6,848 bases of DNA from JADZGC01 sp964391595 (GTDB taxonomy: Bacteria > Patescibacteriota > Saccharimonadia > CAILAD01 > GCA-016700035): contig CAYMMM010000035.1 of assembly GCA_964391595.1 (NCBI GenBank), forward strand, positions 1 to 6,848, in the 5' to 3' direction. This document shows, in pieces, positions 1 through 5,511 of the stretch. Made by a program: the position numbers and the translations under genes. Within the stretch, counting starts at the first letter, position 1, and each line of letters opens with the position of its first letter. The notes under the pieces were generated by a model that saw only the letters and a list, made by a program, of their open reading frames with translations, was not told the DNA's origin and did not search any database.

Positions 1-3
1 TCA

Positions 4-12
4 TGCTATAAA
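4..12 (+). promoter_or_regulatory. Extended -10 promoter element of the first orphan cassette (cut by window edge)
   Basis: TG at 4-5, one base, then TATAAA at 7-12 forms an extended -10 box. The -35 would lie before base 1. Bases 1-22 match bases 553-574 at 20 of 22 positions, and the second copy has a full -35, which supports this assignment. The predicted transcription start is about base 18-20, just before the hairpin at 22-42. Confidence 0.65.
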
Positions 13-21
13 TACTGTGTC

Positions 22-42
22 GTTCAGATATAGGATCTGAGC
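22..42 (+). promoter_or_regulatory. 5'-terminal mRNA hairpin, copy 1
   Basis: GTTCAGAT (22-29) pairs with ATCTGAGC (35-42) as an 8-bp stem including one G-U pair, with a 5-nt loop ATAGG. It starts 2-4 nt after the predicted transcription start. The hairpin at 574-594 has the same 8/5/8 geometry at the same distance from its promoter but a largely different stem sequence. The pairing, not the sequence, is kept. No T-run follows, so it is not a terminator. A role in mRNA stability or translation control is inferred. Confidence 0.7.
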
Positions 43-63
43 CTGTTCTTCTTTGGGAGACTC

Positions 64-495
64 GTGTCACACCAAGCAAATCACATCGACCACGCGATCG
101 AGCGAGCGCAGCAGCGACTGGAGGACTTCTTCGCAACGCCTCCAGGCAGCAAAGACGGATGTCGTAATCCAGGAGGATTGCGAGAAATAACGGTCAACTT
201 GATCCACCACCTCAGAGGATGGGGTACAGCAACACCCCTCACTCCTTTCGACGGCGGAGCATTCTTGCTGGACTGCGTCGATCTCGCGGACCGATGCAGT
301 CAGCCGCAAGCAAGCGCACTCCTGGACATCACTCGGCTCTTATTCACAGCAAGAGAAGAGTTGCTTCGAGAAGCAGTACGAGGCATGCAGAAGCCTGAGC
401 AGATCGACCGGCATCTCGGCGAAGACTGGCAGGATATGACTGTGGCATTACTCCTGGCATTCCAGACCCAGGAACTCGTTGCCGCTTCCGCGTAG
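64..495 (+). CDS. Orphan 143-aa protein, short paralogue of the 618-1253 product
   Basis: I do not recognise this family. The GTG start is supported by GGGAG at 55-59 and by register: I8, D9, A11, I12, Q16, L19 and F22 fall at identical residue numbers in the product of the next gene. Further shared positions, after small gaps, are P36, L39, T43, N45-L46, D70-C71, D76, C78, an I/F-D-x-H/Y-LGE motif at 114-120 and AL-x-x-AF at 128-133. The protein looks soluble and mainly helical, is rich in Leu, Ala, Glu and Arg, and has no signal peptide or membrane segment. It is predicted to be monocistronic, with its own promoter, leader hairpin and terminator. The paired D/C residues could bind metal or form a disulfide, but this is speculation. 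Confidence is high that it is a real gene and low on function. Confidence 0.85.
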   Translation: MSHQANHIDHAIERAQQRLEDFFATPPGSKDGCRNPGGLREITVNLIHHLRGWGTATPLTPFDGGAFLLDCVDLADRCSQPQASALLDITRLLFTAREELLREAVRGMQKPEQIDRHLGEDWQDMTVALLLAFQTQELVAASA

Positions 496-508
496 GCCAA
501 AGCAATGG

Positions 509-533
509 GCCCGAGAATTTATCTCGGGCTTTT
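509..533 (+). terminator. Rho-independent terminator of the 143-aa gene
   Basis: GCCCGAGA (509-516) pairs perfectly with TCTCGGGC (522-529) around a 5-nt loop and is followed by TTTT. It begins 13 nt after the stop codon and ends 2 nt before the -35 box of the next cassette. Confidence 0.85.
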
Positions 534-535
534 CA

Positions 536-564
536 TTTACATATATACATAATCATGATATAAA
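536..564 (+). promoter_or_regulatory. Promoter of the second orphan cassette
   Basis: TTTACA (536-541), a 17-nt spacer and TATAAA (559-564), with an extended -10 TG at 556-557. Both hexamers match the sigma-70 consensus at 5 of 6 positions. The predicted start is about 570-572, immediately before the hairpin at 574. Confidence 0.75.
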
Positions 565-573
565 TACTGGGTC

Positions 574-594
574 GCCCGGGTAGATCACCTGGGC
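574..594 (+). promoter_or_regulatory. 5'-terminal mRNA hairpin, copy 2
   Basis: GCCCGGGT (574-581) pairs with ACCTGGGC (587-594), 8 bp with one G-U pair and a 5-nt loop AGATC. It sits at the same offset from the -10 box as the hairpin at 22-42. Most stem positions differ between copies in both arms in a compensatory way. TGTTCTT follows directly in both copies (44-50 and 596-602). This looks like a conserved structured leader; its function is unknown. Confidence 0.75.
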
Positions 595-604
595 ATGTTC
601 TTTA

Positions 605-615
605 CCCCGGAGGGG
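605..615 (+). promoter_or_regulatory. Possible small hairpin holding the ribosome binding site
   Basis: CCCC (605-608) can pair with GGGG (612-615) around a GGA triloop. The SD sequence GGAGG (609-613) lies in the loop and right arm, 4 nt before ATG 618. Copy 1 has a weaker equivalent: CTTC (48-51) with GGAG (56-59). CCGGG in the main hairpin (576-580) is also complementary to CCCGG (606-610), so an alternative fold is possible, but copy 1 does not share that pairing. Confidence 0.4.
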
Positions 616-617
616 AC

Positions 618-1253
618 ATGAAATTCGATAAAGCATACATCGATCGCGCAATCGTGGTGACCCAATACGATCTACGTGGCTTCGTGCATCCGCTCGGCTA
701 TAGGTGCCCAGGTGTTAGCCCAAAGAACCTCAGTGCACTCACCTGGAATCTCGCGGCATTTGCCGCAAATCCAAGTGATGACGCACCCGAAGAATACCAC
801 GAGGGCTGGGTACAACTCGATTGCACATATGAGGAATACCTCGATATGTGCCAGCAATTTGCAAATGCGTGTGACAGTATGCAAAGGGAGGCTATCCAGC
901 TGATCCTCAAGGGGATTTTTGAGCGTTACCTGGAAATCAAAGAGCTCGTCGCCACCGGTAGCGAGTGGAATCAGGCGCACTTCGATGGGTATCTAGGTGA
1001 GCTAGCGACCACGTCCCATTGGGGGAAATGGATGCTTGCGCTAGAAAATGCTTTCATGGGGCCTTCCCTAAGTGAGATGCGCCGCGCCTTATACATGCTC
1101 AGCGAACTCGAGGTTAGGATCATGTTTGAATCCGCCGCCACGCCAAGTGCTAGGCGAGCAGCCATGATCGACGTGCTCGCCCGCCATGACATCGAAGACG
1201 TCCAAGGACACTTGCACGCGCACGGCATCAATGATCACGTAAGCCTTGCGTGA
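618..1253 (+). CDS. Orphan 211-aa protein, long paralogue of the 64-495 product
   Basis: I do not recognise this family. Residues 1 to about 146 align with the whole 143-aa neighbour: ID-x-AI (8-12), Q16, L19, F22, P35, L38, T42-x-NL, LDC (67-69), D76-x-C78, D123-x-YLGE and AL-x-x-AF (141-146). About 65 further residues have no counterpart in the neighbour. They appear helical (roughly 150-195), are Arg- and Met-rich, and end in a His-containing stretch (H198, H200, H202, H207). No signal peptide or membrane segment is visible, so it is probably cytosolic. ATG 618 has GGAGG at 609-613 and the shared N-terminal register confirms it. The gene has its own promoter, hairpin leader and terminator, which points to independent regulation parallel to the first copy. 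The two proteins may form homo- or hetero-oligomers; that is inference. Confidence 0.87.
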   Translation: MKFDKAYIDRAIVVTQYDLRGFVHPLGYRCPGVSPKNLSALTWNLAAFAANPSDDAPEEYHEGWVQLDCTYEEYLDMCQQFANACDSMQREAIQLILKGIFERYLEIKELVATGSEWNQAHFDGYLGELATTSHWGKWMLALENAFMGPSLSEMRRALYMLSELEVRIMFESAATPSARRAAMIDVLARHDIEDVQGHLHAHGINDHVSLA

Positions 1254-1258
1254 TACTC

Positions 1259-1288
1259 ATCCCTGAGGAAAACCATCCTCAGGGATTT
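1259..1288 (+). terminator. Rho-independent terminator of the 211-aa gene
   Basis: An 11-bp perfect stem (ATCCCTGAGGA, 1259-1269, with 1276-1286) and a 6-nt loop, followed by TT and then CATTT. It begins 5 nt after the TGA stop and isolates the cassette from the downstream membrane-protein gene. Confidence 0.85.
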
Positions 1289-1329
1289 CATTTGCGCGCA
1301 AGACGCAACATCCGCTACGCTGGATACCA

Positions 1330-3258
1330 ATGATACTCCTTCAAATTCTCTTAGCCATTGCCTGGATGGTCCTACTCACACTCGCTACCTGGAGCCTCAT
1401 CCGCAGGCGCATTCACTTCCTGAGCCGCACTGAAAAAGCCGCAAGCACCCTCGTACTTGGAGTGGCACTTTCGAGCTGGGCTAGCTTTGTACTTTGGTAT
1501 ACATTGGGTCAAGGATTCGGAACTATCTGCCTAGCACTGCTAGCACTCACCCTCATTGCACTTGATTGGCGCTGGTACAGAAATCACATGCGGCACTTCT
1601 CGTTCAAAAAAGCACTACGAGAGCTGCTCACACAACACCGGTATCCATCAGTTAGCCTCATCATCACCGTGATCTTCTTCGCAGTACTCACGCAACGCAC
1701 CATGCTGCCAATACGTGATGGAGTATGGTACTCGAGTGGACCAAGTTGGGGCGACATGATGCTCCACCTCACCCTAGCGAGTCATTTTGTCGAAGCGGGA
1801 GTGCGCGACCTCACCCTACCTATCTTTCCGGCAAGCAAACTTACATATCCTTTCCTCATCGATCTGCATGCGGCTCAGCTCTACACCATCACGAAAAGTT
1901 GGCAAATCAGTTTTGGCCTACCGACGCTATCCCTCCTGACAGCGTTCGCAGTCTTACTCTATCGTCTGGCATGGCGTCTCAGTCACTCGAGACTAGCGAG
2001 TACACTCTGGCCTATGCTCGGCCTTGGTTCTGGATCAGCGGCCGGTATTATCTCGTACCTCCAAGACTATGGTGCTCACCTTGCATCTTTTGCAGACTAT
2101 GCAAATCTCGGGGCAGCCCGCCCTGAGACGCAGCAGGTCTTCGCAAATATCACGACTGCGCAGCTGTTACCACAACGCTCTTACCTGATAGGCATTTGCG
2201 TATCGCTTGTCATCCTGCACCTACTTACAGCGATATACCGAGACACCACGACGCAGATTGATGAGATTCTTGAGAGACATAGCGCCTATTTCGTCGCCAC
2301 GCTCATCGGCCTTTTGCCACTCATCCATGCGCATTCTTTTCTCGTTATGAGTGTACTCATGCTCGGTTTCGTGTACATCCGCTGGCAAGAAACTAATCGC
2401 CCTCCAGAGGTCTGGCTTAGAGCTGCGTTCGTCGCCATCATGATCGCTGCACCACAGATCATCTGGCAGACACAATCCACCGTATCGTCCAACTTCACGT
2501 CATGGAGATTTGGCTGGCTCACCGCGCCGACAAGTAACGTTCTCATATTCTGGCTCATCAACCTCGGGTTACTCCTACCGGCTATTATCGCAGCTGGTAT
2601 ATGTCTCTGGCGACACGGTAGCAAAAAAAGCTGGCAGCACTTCATATATCTTATAGGCCTTGTGCTCTTCCTAGCATGCAATCTGTACATATTCCAGCCA
2701 AACCCATGGGACAACATGAAGTTACTCAGTTACGGATACATCTTTCTGACGCTCCCTGTAGCGATTATAGCCGCAAAGATAAGCAAGCAGAGTCTTGAAA
2801 AAACTACAATTGTCTTGATTGCTATGATCATCATTCTCACGCCAGGTTCCCTCTCACTGATACGGCAGATCAAAGTGTCAGATGAACTCCTCACACGAGA
2901 AGATGTGTCGACTGCCGCCTATATCCGCGCGAACACACCACCGAGCAGTCGGTTTCTGACCACGCCTCACCACAATAATCCAGTAGCGACACTCGCTGGC
3001 AGATCGGTGGTGATGGGCTACACGGGCTGGCTCTGGACGTACGGAATAGATTTTGCAAAAACCCAACGCCTCGAAAGCGCAGCTTGGTCAGGTAGCCCAG
3101 AAGCCAAGCAGGCTATCGAAGATTTGCATGTCGACTACATCGCTGTTTCGCGCGCCGACATACGAGAGTACGACATAAACGAAAGCTTTCTCGATAATAC
3201 ATACCCACTTACCTATAGTGACAATGGCTGGAAGATCTACCGGGTCAATCAGAAATAG
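1330..3258 (+). CDS. Polytopic membrane protein, GT-C glycosyltransferase-like
   Basis: The 642-aa protein has about 12 hydrophobic segments (near residues 1-22, 38-58, 63-80, 105-122, 190-212, 285-302, 317-348, 362-380, 403-425, 436-454, 466-482, 491-510) and then a soluble C-terminal domain (510-642). The first large loop carries an SWGD-x3-H motif (139-146). An Asp in this loop is typical of GT-C enzymes using lipid-linked sugars and is the likely catalytic base. Other motifs are PQR (281-283), H-A-H-S (333-336), WDN-x-K (460-464) and GYTGW near 563-567. A role in transferring sugars to cell-envelope acceptors outside the membrane is inferred from topology; substrate and product are unknown. 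No SD precedes ATG 1330. A weak promoter (TTGCGC 1292-1297, 18-nt spacer, TACGCT 1316-1321) would start transcription within a few bases of the ATG, suggesting leaderless translation. The substrate-independent call 'membrane protein' is certain; GT-C is likely. Confidence 0.8.
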   Translation: MILLQILLAIAWMVLLTLATWSLIRRRIHFLSRTEKAASTLVLGVALSSWASFVLWYTLGQGFGTICLALLALTLIALDWRWYRNHMRHFSFKKALRELLTQHRYPSVSLIITVIFFAVLTQRTMLPIRDGVWYSSGPSWGDMMLHLTLASHFVEAGVRDLTLPIFPASKLTYPFLIDLHAAQLYTITKSWQISFGLPTLSLLTAFAVLLYRLAWRLSHSRLASTLWPMLGLGSGSAAGIISYLQDYGAHLASFADYANLGAARPETQQVFANITTAQLLPQRSYLIGICVSLVILHLLTAIYRDTTTQIDEILERHSAYFVATLIGLLPLIHAHSFLVMSVLMLGFVYIRWQETNRPPEVWLRAAFVAIMIAAPQIIWQTQSTVSSNFTSWRFGWLTAPTSNVLIFWLINLGLLLPAIIAAGICLWRHGSKKSWQHFIYLIGLVLFLACNLYIFQPNPWDNMKLLSYGYIFLTLPVAIIAAKISKQSLEKTTIVLIAMIIILTPGSLSLIRQIKVSDELLTREDVSTAAYIRANTPPSSRFLTTPHHNNPVATLAGRSVVMGYTGWLWTYGIDFAKTQRLESAAWSGSPEAKQAIEDLHVDYIAVSRADIREYDINESFLDNTYPLTYSDNGWKIYRVNQK

Positions 3259-3270
3259 CACTGCTCACGC

Positions 3271-3298
3271 TTGAGTTTATCGGGATAACACGTAAAAT
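3271..3298 (+). promoter_or_regulatory. Probable promoter of the 95-aa gene and the formyltransferase gene
   Basis: TTGAGT (3271-3276), a 16-nt spacer and TAAAAT (3293-3298). It lies just after the stop of the membrane-protein gene, where no terminator hairpin is visible, so read-through from upstream could also contribute. Confidence 0.45.
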
Positions 3299-3336
3299 GA
3301 GTACGTTCGTAGGTACCTATTCACCCCACATCCTTC

Positions 3337-3347
3337 AAGGAGGTGAT
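3337..3347 (+). promoter_or_regulatory. Perfect 11-nt Shine-Dalgarno that sets the start at 3351
   Basis: AAGGAGGTGAT is fully complementary to the canonical 16S 3' end. The AGGAGG core lies 7 nt before ATG 3351. This rules out the upstream in-frame ATG at 3297, which overlaps the predicted -10 box. TCACC (3321-3325) could pair with GGTGA (3342-3346) and partly mask the site. Confidence 0.8.
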
Positions 3348-3350
3348 GAT

Positions 3351-3638
3351 ATGCAGTGGCGACTGATACATGAGACCCCGTCTCATAAAAGCTTGGATGG
3401 GATTCGCTTCACGTATCAAGAAGTTCTCATCAAAGATTGGTTCGTGGTCCAGTTCACGAAGCTCTCTGGATTGGGTCTCACGCTCCTCGGCTTGCTCGTC
3501 ATGATTGCAAGCTGGGATGCGTATGGCCCAGGGCTTAGAATTGTGCTTATGGGTGCCATCACCGTAGTCCTAGGGCGTGCGTGGTGGTATTCGCGTCGGC
3601 AGTATTTCAAACATAAGCAAAAGAAAGAGAGATCATGA
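3351..3638 (+). CDS. Small membrane protein with two predicted helices (95 aa)
   Basis: I do not recognise this family. The N-terminal ~36 residues are polar and include a possible amphipathic stretch. Two hydrophobic segments follow (about 38-55 and 62-79) around a short loop containing D56 and GPG, and the tail is strongly basic (SRRQYFKHKQKKERS). By the positive-inside rule both ends should be cytoplasmic. ATG 3351 is chosen because of the perfect SD 7 nt upstream; a longer form from 3297 is unlikely. The TGA stop overlaps the ATG of the formyltransferase gene by 4 nt, so the two are probably translationally coupled and made in similar amounts. A role as membrane partner of the formyltransferase is possible but untested. 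Confidence 0.75.
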   Translation: MQWRLIHETPSHKSLDGIRFTYQEVLIKDWFVVQFTKLSGLGLTLLGLLVMIASWDAYGPGLRIVLMGAITVVLGRAWWYSRRQYFKHKQKKERS

Positions 3639-4294
3639 GCACTACATCACAGACCCGTTACAAGCTTGCCGTCCTCGTATCTGGATCAGGTACGATCTTG
3701 CAGGCAATGATCGAGCACGGTGTCGAGATCTGCTTAGTGCTCGCAGACCGGCCATGTCGTGGAATCGAGATTGCGCAAGAGGCAGGAATCGATGCTCTCG
3801 TCATCAATCGCAAGGACTTCGGCTGGAGCGCAAAGGATCCATGGGACGCTCAAACCCACTTCAATCGTGATGACTTTTCAAAGGCAGTGGCTACAGCGCT
3901 CGACGAGCATCTCGTCACCCTCGTAGCATTGTCCGGATTCATGACCATCTTGTCACGACCATTCTTCGAGCTCTATGCTGGGCGTGTCATCAACACACAC
4001 CCAGCACTGCTGCCATCTTTCCCTGGAGCGCATGGAGTACGTGATGCACTGGAGTTCGGCGTCAAGGTCACAGGCTGCACCCTGCACCTGGCTACCGAGA
4101 CGGTGGATTATGGACCGATTCTGGAGCAGCGAGCGATTGAGATTCCTGATCAGGGATCGATGACATTCGCCGATTGGGAGGATGTGGTTCAGGAGCTCAT
4201 TAAGACTCAAGAACGCAAACTCTATCCGAGTGTGCTCAAGGAGATATTGAACGGCAGTCGAGACCTGCCTGAACTCACCGACCGGTATCGGTAA
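3635..4294 (+). CDS. purN: PurN-type formyltransferase (GAR transformylase-like)
   Basis: The 219-aa protein belongs to the formyl_trans_N family. In E. coli, PurN moves a formyl group from 10-formyl-THF to glycinamide ribonucleotide, step three of purine synthesis. The substrate-binding N-terminus LVSGSGTILQA is at 14-24. The catalytic triad is intact: N120 and H122 in INTHPALLPSFPG, and D158 in VDYGPILEQ, matching N106, H108 and D144 of the E. coli enzyme with a constant +14 offset. Part of that offset may come from an insert around residues 60-76 (FGWSAKDPWDAQTHF). The length is close to the usual ~210 aa. No other purine gene is nearby, and many CPR genomes lack the full pathway, so the native acceptor could be GAR or another amine. 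The start overlaps the upstream stop as ATGA. A bidirectional terminator follows 10 nt after the stop. Confidence 0.88.
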   Translation: MSTTSQTRYKLAVLVSGSGTILQAMIEHGVEICLVLADRPCRGIEIAQEAGIDALVINRKDFGWSAKDPWDAQTHFNRDDFSKAVATALDEHLVTLVALSGFMTILSRPFFELYAGRVINTHPALLPSFPGAHGVRDALEFGVKVTGCTLHLATETVDYGPILEQRAIEIPDQGSMTFADWEDVVQELIKTQERKLYPSVLKEILNGSRDLPELTDRYR

Positions 4295-4303
4295 TAATAA
4301 ACA

Positions 4304-4325
4304 GCCCCACGGGTCTCCGTGGGGC
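4304..4325. terminator. Shared bidirectional terminator between convergent genes
   Basis: GCCCCACGG (4304-4312) pairs with CCGTGGGGC (4317-4325) around a 4-nt loop. ATTTCTT follows on the plus strand and TGTTTATTATT on the minus strand. It separates the formyltransferase gene (stop 4294) from the opposing NTPase gene (stop 4331). Confidence 0.8.
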
Positions 4326-4330
4326 ATTTC

Positions 4331-4873
4331 TTATACAAGCAAGGCCTGCACAAGATCAACGACTTGCTGGGTCTTAGCCGCAAAGTCATCACAGGCAGAG
4401 ATTCGTACCTGATGCGGATGCTCTTCGTAGGCACACCAGATCTGCTCATCGACCTGAATTGCTTCTTCGGGCGTCTCGTAACGCGCTTCGTTCGTTTCCG
4501 ATCCGAATTGTTCTGGATGGAGCTTGGCGAGCGTATCGAGGTGAATCACGAGGTAGCCAGCGTTGTCGAAAACGCCTCGATCGTGCCCGATCAATTTCTG
4601 ACCACCAGCTTGCGCACGACTACGTGCCAGGCGCTCAAGCCCTTGCTGAGTGTGAAAGATGCCATGCTGGAGCGTTTGCATCCACATGTCATTCTTGAGC
4701 CCAACCAATTCACGCTTTGGCCAGAGGTGCGTCAGGAGTACTGTCGCGACTTCCGGCACCACGATGATCTGGTCACCAAGTACTCGTTCGAGCTCACGCA
4801 AGATCGTGCTTTTGCCTGATTGAGGGCCACCTTTAAGGACGAAAGACTTGATCTCCAAACGTGTGGCTGTCAT
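4331..4873 (-). CDS. AAA_28-type P-loop NTPase, partner of the CYTH gene
   Basis: The 180-aa protein has a Walker A loop GGPQSGKST at 15-23, VPEVATVLL near 39-47, an HDRG-x2-D-x2-GY motif at 97-107 in the position of the family's DRG motif, and a late Y-x3-HP-x-VRI segment near 149-158. This pattern is typical of the AAA_28 group (NadR/TTD14-like kinases or ATPases). In eukaryotic TTD14 the same ATPase domain is fused before a CYTH domain; here CYTH is encoded by the adjacent gene, whose TGA overlaps this ATG by 4 nt. GGAGG lies 4 nt before the start, inside the CYTH coding end. A small phosphorylated ligand or GTP/ATP is the likely substrate; the true reaction is unknown. The gene ends at the terminator shared with the formyltransferase gene. 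Confidence 0.82.
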   Translation of the reverse strand: MTATRLEIKSFVLKGGPQSGKSTILRELERVLGDQIIVVPEVATVLLTHLWPKRELVGLKNDMWMQTLQHGIFHTQQGLERLARSRAQAGGQKLIGHDRGVFDNAGYLVIHLDTLAKLHPEQFGSETNEARYETPEEAIQVDEQIWCAYEEHPHQVRISACDDFAAKTQQVVDLVQALLV

Positions 4874-5415
4874 GCATCCTCCTCGGGCTTCGGTAGGCCA
4901 TGTACTGCGAGATTCTTGTTCTTGTAGCGCTTGTCGTCGGTGACATCGACCGCTGGGCCGAAGGCAGCCGGCAATGTGATAGCTCGTGCCCGTATTATCA
5001 AACTCTGCGTGAGAGCACGGATTTCATCGGAAGTAAGACCTTCTGTCGAAGCAGTCAGCTCGGTCTCAACGACCACGAGCCCGTCATGTCTGCCGAGGTA
5101 TTCATCAAGCTCCCACTTCAGAGAAGAAAACCATATTGGGTAGCGTCGCTTCTGTACAGTCCAGCTGGTCTTGTCACGCAGACCAAGATACACCCACTCT
5201 GGAATCTGTTGTTCCCATTCACTGCGAGCAATCGTTCCGTCCGGCTTGAATGTCAGCGTGTAACCCTCTCCATCAGATCGAACCCGCTGCTCTATCGGCT
5301 CGATCTGGGTATATGCCTGGTCAAGCTCGAGATATGGAACAATCGGCGCCCAAACCCAATGCGGCATTCCGTTCAACAGTCGCCACTTACGCTCAACTTC
5401 AATCTGGTCAGTCAA
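4870..5415 (-). CDS. CYTH-domain protein (triphosphate tunnel metalloenzyme family)
   Basis: The 181-aa protein has the defining ExExK motif (E6-V-E8-R-K10), followed by R44-x-R46, K57, E66-x-E68, K89-R90, W101-x2-D104 and E117-x-E119. These residues line the tunnel that binds triphosphates and divalent metal in this family (thiamine triphosphatase, inorganic triphosphatase, class IV adenylate cyclase). A typical CYTH end, VTDDKRYKNKNLA, follows at 157-169. The family is known; the substrate here is not. The start is TTG 5415, because AGGAGG lies 4 nt upstream and the next Met (residue 17) would remove the ExExK motif. The gene is first of a coupled pair with the AAA_28 NTPase. It follows comF by 96 nt, with no clear terminator between. 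A TG-A-TATAGA extended -10 (5470-5462) could be its own weak promoter. Confidence 0.88.
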   Translation of the reverse strand: MTDQIEVERKWRLLNGMPHWVWAPIVPYLELDQAYTQIEPIEQRVRSDGEGYTLTFKPDGTIARSEWEQQIPEWVYLGLRDKTSWTVQKRRYPIWFSSLKWELDEYLGRHDGLVVVETELTASTEGLTSDEIRALTQSLIIRARAITLPAAFGPAVDVTDDKRYKNKNLAVHGLPKPEEDA

Positions 5416-5419
5416 TTTT

Positions 5420-5425
5420 CCTCCT
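5420..5425 (-). promoter_or_regulatory. Shine-Dalgarno deciding the TTG start of the CYTH gene
   Basis: On the minus strand AGGAGG is followed by AAAA and then TTG (5415-5413). The spacing is short at 4 nt, but no other start codon keeps the catalytic ExExK motif. A 10-bp palindrome TGATATATCA (5425-5434) abuts the SD on its upstream side. Confidence 0.7.
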
Positions 5426-5511
5426 GATATATCAAGGTGCGTCCAAGCTCACTATAGACGCTCTATATCAGTCGGATATACCAATTCTTTTTGACAGATG
5501 TACTTCTACAA

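Noticed and set aside
509..1288. Toxin-antitoxin reading of the two small left-hand genes
   Set aside because: The genes are paralogues, each with its own promoter and terminator. Toxin-antitoxin pairs are normally unrelated, overlapping and co-transcribed.
1725..2126. 133-aa plus-strand open frame
   Set aside because: It is entirely inside the membrane-protein gene in another frame, with no SD or domain.
2286..2717. 143-aa minus-strand open frame
   Set aside because: It is antisense within the membrane-protein gene, Cys/Met/Arg-rich as typical of shadow frames, with no promoter or SD.
3297..3350. N-terminal extension of the 95-aa membrane protein from ATG 3297
   Set aside because: The perfect SD at 3337-3347 points to ATG 3351, and 3297 overlaps the predicted -10 box.
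4319..4819. 166-aa plus-strand open frame
   Set aside because: It lies antisense to the NTPase gene, which has clear motifs and an SD. The frame begins inside the terminator hairpin and shows no recognisable domain.
4900..5427. 175-aa plus-strand open frame
   Set aside because: It is antisense to the CYTH gene, whose catalytic motif set is complete. It has no SD and its composition does not suggest a real protein.
5439..5461. GACGC/GCGTC inverted repeat upstream of the CYTH gene as a leader hairpin or comF terminator
   Set aside because: It is only 5 bp with a 13-nt loop and no T-run, and it conflicts with the candidate transcription start at about 5455.
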